Assembly (NCBI RefSeq): GCF_015547515.1
Contig: NZ_JADMVE010000001.1
Location: forward strand, 620,406 to 684,405
Source: Eubacterium sp. 1001713B170207_170306_E7
GTDB taxonomy: Bacteria; Bacillota; Clostridia; Eubacteriales; Eubacteriaceae
Direction of reading: 5' to 3'
DNA: 64,000 nucleotides
Shown here: piece after piece, positions 57,547 through 64,000 of the stretch
How positions within the stretch are numbered: the first letter of the stretch is position 1
Layout of the letters: every line of letters starts with the position of its first letter
Notes under the pieces: generated by a model
Database searches by the model: none
Told to the model about the DNA's origin: nothing
The model's input: only the letters and a program-made list of their open reading frames with translations
Program-made: the position numbers and the translations under genes

Positions 57547-59466
57547 ATGTTTAGGAGAAAACAGAAAGAGATAAAGAAGGATATTCACGGAAGACCAATT
57601 ATTGAAGAAAAGAAAGAAAAAAAGAAGAGTAAAGCGGTCATTCCAGAAAATCAGGAACTTAAGAGTATTATCGCACCGGTAGGGATTACGTTCAATCGTA
57701 TTAACGCTGTCATTGGTGATAATCTAGCACGCTGTTATGGTGTAATTCGTTATCCGCAGTTTGCAGAGTATGGATGGCTGCGCCGATTGACAAATATCCA
57801 TGGAACAGTGGCAGCCATTCATTTTACGCCGCTTAACACGGATGAAGTGTTGAAAAGTCTGAATAATAACATAAGAAATTACCGGATGGACGCAAATGAT
57901 GGAAAAAAAGATGAACTGGAACGGCAGCGCGCGGAGCAGAGCATTCGGAATGCAGAGGAAGCCATGCGCCGCATTGATCAAAACGGCGAAGTTGTCGGAA
58001 GAATGTGCTTTGTGCTCATGCCGCTTGCAGAAAATGAAAAATCATTCGATAAGATTTGTAAGAATGTCGAAAATGCTTCGTCGATCGCGAACTGTAAATG
58101 TCGAAAGCTGGCGAGTGAACAAAAGGAAGGCGTTAAGTTCGTGCTTCCGACTTACACCGAAGAAAATAACGTCCATCGGCAAACCGGTAGGATGATGCCC
58201 ATTTCATCCTTTGTCGGCGGTTTCCCTTTTGCCTCTTCTGGTTTTAACGATCATTCTGGTTTTTACCGCGGTCATGACGGCCTTGGCGGAACGGTTTATC
58301 TTAACAGCTGGTATCGGGGAAGGGATCGAACCAATTCAAATTATGTCATAGCCGGTAACGCTGGTATGGGCAAGTCGGCAACGATCAAAGCTATGGCCAT
58401 TATGGAGAGAGCATTAGGCGCATCAATCTTTTTTGTTGATCCGGAAGGAGAGTACAAAGAATTGACGTTGAATCTAAACGGAGAGTGGCTGAATGCTTCC
58501 GGGGGAAATGGAAAGGTGATTAACCCCCTGCAGGTCATTGGAAACACTAAGTATCTCAGTAAGGTTGATGAAGATGGTGATGAGTATGACGATGATTCTG
58601 AAACCATCGCTAATGACCTGGAAAATCATATGAAGCTCCTGGAAGTATTTTTAAGTCTCTATCTGAAAGAAATCACACAATATCAGATGGCATTGCTGAA
58701 ACAGGAAATAGAAGAGCTTTACTTCAAATTTAACATCACCTGGGACACCGATGTCTCAAAATTAAAAAATACGGATTTTCCGCTTTTTAAAGACCTCCAT
58801 CAGCACTTGATCGATAAATCCAGAGAAGCGGAAGATCGTGACAATATGGGTCTTAGCAAGGAATATGCAGATCTGGCGCTTTTACTGAGGGATATCTCCA
58901 TTGGATCGGACAGCTTTCTATGGGGCAGTTATACGACACTGGAGATCAACGCTGATGTGGTTTGCGTTGATACCTTCGGCTTGAATTCCAGGCCAGACAA
59001 CATCAAATCTGCTCAGTATTTTCTATTGCAGAACCTTGCATGGCAACGAGCAACGCGGTCGAATAAAGAGAGATCCATCATTGTTTACGAAGAAGCGCAT
59101 ATGATCATTGATAAAGATGTCCCGCAGCCGATGAAAACCCTCAGCCAACAGGAAAGACGCGCAAGAAAATATGAAGCAGCAATCTGGGTGGCCAGCCAAC
59201 AGGTCAACGATTTTGTCGATCCGGCCATCAAGCAATATGGATCGGCCATTCTAAATCAGCCAACCTACAAACTGATTCTTGGGATGGACGGTCAGGATTT
59301 GGTTGATGTTGCCAGGTTATACCGACTCAAAGAGGCAGAACGAGAGCTCATCGAGCAGAAAACAAGAGGGCGTGCTCTGTTTATGATCGGCAGCAGACGT
59401 TTGGATTTAAGCATTAAAATTGACGATTTCAAATTGAATTATTTCGGAGATAAAGGCGGGAGGTAA
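57547..59466 (+). CDS. virB4: VirB4/TraE-type T4SS ATPase
   Basis: The 639-residue cytoplasmic ATPase has a basic N-terminus, a domain with IIAPVGITFNRINAVIGDNL, Walker A GNAGMGKSATIKA (about 269-281) and FFVDPEGEYKEL. Walker B is SIIVYEEAHMIID (about 511-523), followed by TLSQQERRARKYEAAIWVAS and LNQPTYKLILGMDG. These are the VirB4 signatures. It powers substrate transfer and pilus or channel assembly. It starts three bases after the previous gene, with GGAGGCGATG upstream. The length is shorter than the usual 750-850 residues, consistent with a separate N-terminal partner at 56860. Confidence 0.92.
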   Translation: MFRRKQKEIKKDIHGRPIIEEKKEKKKSKAVIPENQELKSIIAPVGITFNRINAVIGDNLARCYGVIRYPQFAEYGWLRRLTNIHGTVAAIHFTPLNTDEVLKSLNNNIRNYRMDANDGKKDELERQRAEQSIRNAEEAMRRIDQNGEVVGRMCFVLMPLAENEKSFDKICKNVENASSIANCKCRKLASEQKEGVKFVLPTYTEENNVHRQTGRMMPISSFVGGFPFASSGFNDHSGFYRGHDGLGGTVYLNSWYRGRDRTNSNYVIAGNAGMGKSATIKAMAIMERALGASIFFVDPEGEYKELTLNLNGEWLNASGGNGKVINPLQVIGNTKYLSKVDEDGDEYDDDSETIANDLENHMKLLEVFLSLYLKEITQYQMALLKQEIEELYFKFNITWDTDVSKLKNTDFPLFKDLHQHLIDKSREAEDRDNMGLSKEYADLALLLRDISIGSDSFLWGSYTTLEINADVVCVDTFGLNSRPDNIKSAQYFLLQNLAWQRATRSNKERSIIVYEEAHMIIDKDVPQPMKTLSQQERRARKYEAAIWVASQQVNDFVDPAIKQYGSAILNQPTYKLILGMDGQDLVDVARLYRLKEAERELIEQKTRGRALFMIGSRRLDLSIKIDDFKLNYFGDKGGR

Positions 59467-59470
59467 TCTT

Positions 59471-60538
59471 TTGTCCATTGCAATAAAAGCGGCCTTAGCT
59501 CTCCTGAAGAACAGAAGAACCCGAGAGGTAATCATTGAATTACTTGTCGGGTTCATTTTATTTGTAGGTTTTGTATCAATGCTGACGCCTAAAAACAGCG
59601 GAAACGGCGGTGGCGTTTATGGCTATCCTTGCAGTACGGACTATGGTATATCCGATGGCACAGCGGGTCTTGACCCAGAAACCTATGCCGTGATCGATCC
59701 ATACGTTTTTCACAGCGGATGGGGGAAAAGAAACTGTGAATACCATGGCATGGAATTTCATGATGGCATTGACCTGTCCTGTCCGCTGGGATCAGAATTA
59801 TATGCTGTCTGCGATGGTACAGTCACTCTGGCTGGTTATACCGGCGGCTACCAATATGCCGTAGGGATACTCGCCGGTGATGGATCTGGATACTGGTTTT
59901 TCTATGGACACATGAATTCACAGAACAGTATCACCGTTAAGGCTGGTGATCACGTCACGAAGGGACAGGTGGTGGGGTATTCTGGTGATGGCCTGGGTAA
60001 TTATGCAGCCCATTTACATTTTGGATCTCATAAAACAGATGCCAACAATACAGCTTATCGGGACATTTTCGATACTTCCGAAAATGTTACCGTTAATCCC
60101 TGGCCATTAATTAACCCTGCGAATAATGGAACCTCAGGTGATGTTGAGTCCTGGAGACAAACGGTTATCAAGGCACTGGCTGCGAATGGCCTCAGCACGG
60201 ACAATGAAATGGTTGAAAAGGTACTAAGGCAGATCGAAACAGAATCTGGCGGAAATCCATTGGCTGTACAAGGCATTAGCGATGTAAACAGTGGAACCTC
60301 AATTCCATTTAATAATGGCATCTGCCCCTGGTGTCCGAATAGTGCTGGCGACAGCTGTGGAAATACAAACGTTGGCCACGGTCTGATGCAGACTATTCCA
60401 GGAACCTTCAACGGAAATAAGCACGATGGCCATGATAACATTTTTGATGGTTATGACAACCTGCTGTCAGCACTTCATTATGCAAAAAACAGATATGGAA
60501 ACAACCTGGATGGACTTGGTGAAGGCCATGGATATTAA
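59471..60538 (+). CDS. Bifunctional wall hydrolase: M23 peptidase plus lytic transglycosylase
   Basis: TTG 59471 follows GGCGGGAGG. The 355-residue protein has an N-terminal membrane segment (VIIELLVGFILFVGFVSML). An M23/LytM domain (about 85-210) has the zinc residues in HDGIDLS and HLHFG. A C-terminal transglycosylase-like domain (about 225-355) has a catalytic Glu in ETESGGNP and then GHGLMQTIPGTF. Such two-domain enzymes (VirB1-like, compare PrgK/TcpG) open the wall for the conjugation channel. The absence of a signal-peptidase site means that it stays anchored. Confidence 0.88.
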   Translation: MSIAIKAALALLKNRRTREVIIELLVGFILFVGFVSMLTPKNSGNGGGVYGYPCSTDYGISDGTAGLDPETYAVIDPYVFHSGWGKRNCEYHGMEFHDGIDLSCPLGSELYAVCDGTVTLAGYTGGYQYAVGILAGDGSGYWFFYGHMNSQNSITVKAGDHVTKGQVVGYSGDGLGNYAAHLHFGSHKTDANNTAYRDIFDTSENVTVNPWPLINPANNGTSGDVESWRQTVIKALAANGLSTDNEMVEKVLRQIETESGGNPLAVQGISDVNSGTSIPFNNGICPWCPNSAGDSCGNTNVGHGLMQTIPGTFNGNKHDGHDNIFDGYDNLLSALHYAKNRYGNNLDGLGEGHGY

Positions 60539-60551
60539 TTAGGAGATAATA

Positions 60552-61190
60552 ATGGATATAGTTGTTGAAAATAGTAAAAAACTTATGAGAAATTTGTATT
60601 TGCTACTAAAGAATAATGAGAACTTAAACCTTGAAGAGTCAGCAGATCAGGAAGAAGAACAAAAGATCCGGCAAAAAAAATACTCACTTTACAAAGAGAT
60701 GAATAACAATGTCAAAAATTTTTTGGTAAATTTAGTGAACTTCGAGGATAAAGTCGTTGAGGAAGAACAGGAGGAAAAAAAGGAGAAAATGGAAAATAAT
60801 CAGAGTTTTTCAGTCAAACAGATGATGTTGTTAGAGAAAGTGGATGAAAATCTGGAAAAAAATATTGATGCCTGTAAAGTTTTACATCAGGATATAAAAG
60901 ATTTGAATGAGTCGCTTCCTGAGTTTGAGGTTGAAAAATCCATTCAAGCAATCAATGATACATTTAGTGTGATTAAAGAAAATATGAAAGAAAACAAAAT
61001 GGATTTTAAAGAGGTACTATCGGATATCAAAAACCAAAACAAAGAAATGGAAGCTGTGTCGAACCGAATTAAAGAAGAAGCTGCTGAAACGATCCGCAAA
61101 GAGGGCTGGAAGCAAATTTTAGTTTATGGTGGCTCAGTAATAGCGTTAGTAGACTTGATTTTACTTTTAGCGGTACTGTTTTTGCGATGA
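60552..61190 (+). CDS. Coiled-coil tail-anchored protein
   Basis: AGGAGATAAT precedes the ATG. The 212-residue protein is almost entirely helical and charged (EESADQEEEQKIRQKKYSLY, KVVEEEQEEKKEKMENNQ) and ends in a membrane segment (LVYGGSVIALVDLILLLAVL). This tail-anchored coiled coil could link cytoplasmic T4SS components to the membrane. No family is recognised. It follows the hydrolase by 13 bases and precedes the receiver-like gene by 10 bases. Confidence 0.5.
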   Translation: MDIVVENSKKLMRNLYLLLKNNENLNLEESADQEEEQKIRQKKYSLYKEMNNNVKNFLVNLVNFEDKVVEEEQEEKKEKMENNQSFSVKQMMLLEKVDENLEKNIDACKVLHQDIKDLNESLPEFEVEKSIQAINDTFSVIKENMKENKMDFKEVLSDIKNQNKEMEAVSNRIKEEAAETIRKEGWKQILVYGGSVIALVDLILLLAVLFLR

Positions 61191-61200
61191 GGGGGTAAAA

Positions 61201-61725
61201 ATGATCCTATATATTTGTGGAAATAAGAAAAATGCTCATGATATGGACTTCCTCAGTGACTTTGATAAGGTTGATTGCAAAATTGCATCTGAGTTTTCGG
61301 TACGAGGCTTTTTAGATGAAGCAAACACATATGTGAACCTTGAATACTTGATTTTGGATATAATGGTCGTTCATGACACCCAGGAGGAGTTAATCAACAG
61401 CTTAATCAATCTGCACACTTTTTGCGGTACCATACCAGTTGTCTATCTGCCAAGCTCCAATGATAAAGATCTGTCTGGCACTTTGGCAGAGATAAAAGAG
61501 CGTGGCATTGATGTTTTTAATAAGCGAGACTACAAAGAACAGCTTACTAAGATTATAAATACACACTATATGAAAGTGACACATTCGGTTCAAGAGAGCG
61601 TGGATCTGAAGCTCATGAACACGGCATTGAATAAAAAAAATAAGGAAGGCTTTTTAACACCAAAAGACCAGATCATTATTGATAAGCTTAGAAGAACGAT
61701 ATTATACGAGGCCCAAAATGAATGA
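61201..61725 (+). CDS. Receiver-like protein, possible pseudo-receiver
   Basis: The 174-residue soluble protein has an alternating beta-alpha pattern: MILYICGNKKNAHDMDFL, LEYLILDIMVVHDTQEELIN, IPVVYLPSSNDKD and ERGIDVFNKRDYKEQLTKII. The Asp of LILDIMVV occupies the phospho-acceptor position and KRD falls near the conserved Lys. It resembles the response-regulator receiver fold without an output domain. The C-terminal 50 residues are helical. It starts after GAGGGGG and its stop overlaps the next start (ATGAATGA). The function is unknown. Confidence 0.45.
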   Translation: MILYICGNKKNAHDMDFLSDFDKVDCKIASEFSVRGFLDEANTYVNLEYLILDIMVVHDTQEELINSLINLHTFCGTIPVVYLPSSNDKDLSGTLAEIKERGIDVFNKRDYKEQLTKIINTHYMKVTHSVQESVDLKLMNTALNKKNKEGFLTPKDQIIIDKLRRTILYEAQNE

Positions 61726-62575
61726 TAAAAAAGCAATAATTGTGTATAGCATCATTGGCTTAATCGTCATATTTTCCACACTTGTAACGAGTGCTTTGCT
61801 AAAAAATGAGGACTCTGATCATTTTGAAGACACGAGTAAGGAAGCAATTACGACTGAAGTTCAGGGAAATGTGACCTTTACTTTTATTAATAGCGGCGAA
61901 GGCATGGCGTCCGTTATCGAAACTTCAAACGGAGGAATCGCGGTTATCGACACTGGGACTGGTGAGAATCCTTTTTTGCAGGATTACATACAGGGAAGAA
62001 AAATAGATATTCTTTTACTAACCAGTCTGGATACGAACCATGTAGGCGGTTTGACATCCTTGCTAGACACTTGCCCAGTCGAAAAATGCTTTTTTCCCGT
62101 CAGCTGTGGTCTTGCCGCATATGATGATGTTTCAGCTTTAATTTCAGCTCATGAGATTTCGATCACAAATGATGAGCAATATGAAATGGATGATGTGGTC
62201 ATAAAACCCATCGATATAACAGAAGATAATATAGCGTATATGGTTGTTCATGGCACCGACCGCTTAATTTACCAGGGGGACCAAATGCCCGAAAATGCAG
62301 CGAAAATGCTTTTATCTGATGACTTAAAGTATTCAAGTATTACAGGGATAGTTGCAGCTAAAAGTGGTGAAAATGCCTATTTCTGCAGCGATTTAATGCG
62401 GAAACATCCGAAGTTTCTCGTTGCCAATATCACAGAGAATAACGAAGGAAATAGCCAATTGACCAAATATTGTAAAGAAAATAATGTCGATCTATATTCC
62501 TTTGTTGCAAATACAATGATGCCTTTGCATTTTTCCTCAACTGGTAATGGTTTGAAATTGGTTGGTTATGAGTAA
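61718..62575 (+). CDS. ComEC-like metallo-beta-lactamase fold protein, degenerate site
   Basis: ATG 61718 is preferred to 61679, which lies well inside the upstream gene. The 285-residue protein has an N-terminal membrane segment (IIVYSIIGLIVIFSTLVTSA) and then an extracellular domain. The domain contains FINSGEGMASVIETSNGG, VIDTGTGENPF and LTSLDTNHVGGLTSLL, the layout of the ComEC C-terminal hydrolase. There, HxHxDH is replaced by SLDTNH, so the first two His are gone. Metal-dependent nuclease activity is therefore doubtful. It may bind DNA or wall polymer. It sits at the end of the T4SS operon. Confidence 0.6.
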   Translation: MNDKKAIIVYSIIGLIVIFSTLVTSALLKNEDSDHFEDTSKEAITTEVQGNVTFTFINSGEGMASVIETSNGGIAVIDTGTGENPFLQDYIQGRKIDILLLTSLDTNHVGGLTSLLDTCPVEKCFFPVSCGLAAYDDVSALISAHEISITNDEQYEMDDVVIKPIDITEDNIAYMVVHGTDRLIYQGDQMPENAAKMLLSDDLKYSSITGIVAAKSGENAYFCSDLMRKHPKFLVANITENNEGNSQLTKYCKENNVDLYSFVANTMMPLHFSSTGNGLKLVGYE

Positions 62576-62585
62576 GGTAAAAGTT

Positions 62586-62828
62586 ATGAATCAAAATAAT
62601 AATAGACAAACTTGTGAGGATACGAAAGTCCAAAGTAAAATGTTTAAAGATCTGGATGATGTTGTAGATGTTAAAGATATACAAAAAATGCTTCATAATG
62701 TAAGCAGACAATATGTATGTAAATTAATAAGAACGGGCAGGATTCCAGGTAAAAAAATTGGCAAGGGATACTTGGTGCCAAAAATATATGTTATAAAATA
62801 TATCTTAGAAAATGAAGAAAATGCATAG
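62586..62828 (+). CDS. xis: Excisionase-like helix-turn-helix protein
   Basis: ATG 62586 follows GTAAGGTAA; earlier starts overlap the previous gene. The 80-residue protein has a winged helix-turn-helix (VDVKDIQKMLHNVSRQYVCK, LIRTGRIPGKKIGKGYLVPK), the excisionase/MerR-like DNA-binding layout (DNA-binding domain with G-K-K-I-G-K). It is encoded immediately upstream of the integrase, which fits control of integration direction. Confidence 0.8.
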   Translation: MNQNNNRQTCEDTKVQSKMFKDLDDVVDVKDIQKMLHNVSRQYVCKLIRTGRIPGKKIGKGYLVPKIYVIKYILENEENA

Positions 62829-62902
62829 ACAAATAGACCATATTCATATAAAATTTTAGATATTAACAAGTATCTGTTTGTCCATGAGTTGGAGGTAATT
62901 TC

Positions 62903-64000
62903 ATGGTAGCAGGACATTTAGAAGAAAAAAACGGATTGTATTATTGTGTTATTAGTTATTATGAGCGACCAGGTAAAAGGATCAGAAAGTGGATACCAAC
63001 TGGTTTAAGAGTAAAGGGGAATAAGAAAAAGGCAGAAAAGAAGCTACTGGAAGTAAGAAGTAAATACATTATTCCGAATGCGGCGAATGATCTTAATACA
63101 GAGATGCTTTTTGGTGACTATTTAAAAAAGTGGCTGGAATACAGAAAATCGGCAATAGCGGTGACAACTTATCACTCGTATAAAACTAGGATCGAAAGAA
63201 AAATTGCTCCTTATTTTGATGAGCGAAAGCTGAAGCTGGGTTCCTTAAAAGCTGCACATGTGCAGGAGTTTTATATTTATTTAGAAAATGAAAAATTGAA
63301 GCCTTGTACAATAAAGTGTTATCATGAATTGATGAATACCGCACTAAATTACGCAGTTCGTTCTGAGTTGATTTTGGCTAACCCGCTTCGTCTGGTATAT
63401 AGACCTGTTGTTAGAAAAGCAATTGAACCACACAGCTGTTATAACGAGCTTGAACTTGAAAAATTATTCAAAGTAAGTGAAGGTACATTACTGGAGATAC
63501 CGATATTATTAGGTGCATTTTATGGCCTGAGAAGATCAGAAATTATAGGGTTAAAATGGAGTGCGGTTGACTTTGAGAATAACTTAATTAATATTAACCA
63601 TACGATTGTTCCGGTATATAGTGAGTCAAGTTATATCTATGTCAAGGAAAACAGGACAAAAACGATTAGCAGCAGAAGGACACTTCCTTTGATTGATCCG
63701 GTAAAGGGTAAGCTGATCAAGCTAAAAGCAATCCAGTTGAATAACCGCCTGGTGTGTGGTAATGCTTATGAAGATACGGAAGGATATATATGCGTAAATG
63801 AAGTAGGAAGATTGTATACTCCAAACTGGCTTACGACATCTTTTGGAAAACTTTTAAAGAAGCATGGATTACGGCGTATAAGGTTTCATGATCTCAGACA
63901 TAGCTGTGCAAGTATTCTTCTAAGAAAAGGTGTCCAGATGAAATATATACAGGAATGGCTTGGACACAGTAATATCGCAACAACAGCAGATATCTATTCG
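62903..64000 (+). CDS. int: Tyrosine integrase (incomplete at window end)
   Basis: ATG 62903 follows GTTGGAGGTA. The visible 366 codons begin MVAGHLEEKNGLYYCVIS and include an arm-type DNA-binding N-terminus, a core-binding SAM-like domain (TTYHSYKTRIERKIAPYF) and the catalytic domain. The catalytic domain carries Arg in YGLRRSEIIGLKW, HDLRHSCAS (His, Arg), WLGHSNI (His) and the nucleophile Tyr in TADIYS, which falls in the last codons of the window. It has the layout of Tn916/phage-type integrases. The stop lies beyond the window. Confidence 0.93.
   Translation, partial: MVAGHLEEKNGLYYCVISYYERPGKRIRKWIPTGLRVKGNKKKAEKKLLEVRSKYIIPNAANDLNTEMLFGDYLKKWLEYRKSAIAVTTYHSYKTRIERKIAPYFDERKLKLGSLKAAHVQEFYIYLENEKLKPCTIKCYHELMNTALNYAVRSELILANPLRLVYRPVVRKAIEPHSCYNELELEKLFKVSEGTLLEIPILLGAFYGLRRSEIIGLKWSAVDFENNLININHTIVPVYSESSYIYVKENRTKTISSRRTLPLIDPVKGKLIKLKAIQLNNRLVCGNAYEDTEGYICVNEVGRLYTPNWLTTSFGKLLKKHGLRRIRFHDLRHSCASILLRKGVQMKYIQEWLGHSNIATTADIYS

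Noticed and set aside
1..64000. CRISPR arrays, rRNA, standard tRNA genes and insertion sequences
   Set aside because: I saw no regularly spaced repeats, no canonical cloverleaf, no ribosomal RNA and no transposase of a standard IS family. TnpV at 31837 is not a transposase.

Overview
The window looks like most of an integrative and conjugative element (ICE), or a closely related mobile island, from a low-to-moderate-GC Gram-positive bacterium of the class Clostridia. The evidence is strong AGGAGG-type ribosome binding sites, frequent TTG/GTG starts, LPXTG-type sorting signals with a class C sortase, a MobC/relaxase pair, a Gram-positive VirD4/VirB4/VirB6/PrgI-like type IV secretion system (T4SS), and an excisionase-like gene followed by a tyrosine integrase that runs off the right end. 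A Eubacterium/Acetobacterium-like host is a guess, not a demonstration.

Layout. 0-2.1 kb: small phage/plasmid-type genes, several degraded (DUF5406-like, XF1762-like, Lar-like remnant). 2.2-6.2 kb: a giant CnaB-repeat surface adhesin. 6.3-10.1 kb: two XpaC-type proteins, one with leucine-rich repeats and a nonsense codon at codon 4, and membrane/unknown proteins. 10.1-10.6 kb: noncoding DNA rich in hairpins. 10.6-15 kb: pilus cluster (tip adhesin, backbone pilin, class C sortase). 15.0-15.5 kb: a likely type I toxin-antitoxin locus and two tRNA-like folds lacking a D arm. 15.7-16.9 kb: a small partner gene and a HipA-like kinase gene split by one in-frame TAA. 17-18.5 kb (minus strand): an M1 metallopeptidase. 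18.6-26.6 kb: a Ser/Thr phospho-signalling cluster (TPR-like protein, membrane kinase, giant Ig-like surface protein, FHA protein, PP2C phosphatase). 26.7-29.6 kb: a Fic protein and a tandem duplicated pair of unknown proteins. 29.7-32.3 kb: MobC, relaxase and a TnpV-like protein. 32.3-40.4 kb: a 2694-residue methyltransferase/SNF2 helicase. 40.6-44.2 kb: three consecutive HipA-like proteins. 44.3-45.8 kb: an XRE repressor with its promoter/operator region and a lipoprotein. 45.9-62.6 kb: topoisomerase III, SSB-like protein, VirD4, the T4SS core with a bipartite VirB4, and a bifunctional wall hydrolase. 62.6-64 kb: excisionase-like protein and integrase.

The strongest unexpected signal is a shared C-terminal tail. 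Ten predicted proteins of this element end in Glu-Arg, usually preceded by Asp/Glu, and an eleventh ends in Asp-Arg. They include the relaxase, the methyltransferase/helicase, the Fic enzyme, HipA-like kinases, the duplicated unknown pair and two coiled-coil proteins encoded inside the T4SS operon. Several Arg codons and all three stop codon types are used, so the similarity lies in the protein and not in a DNA repeat. Because a relaxase is by definition a T4SS substrate, I propose that the tail is a translocation signal and that the element delivers a package of protein-modifying enzymes along with its DNA.

Other points of interest are the type I toxin-antitoxin candidate, the tRNA-like folds, a series of intrinsic-terminator hairpins between transfer genes, a gene duplication that left a mobC fragment behind, and a repeated hairpin with compensatory stem changes and an identical loop.
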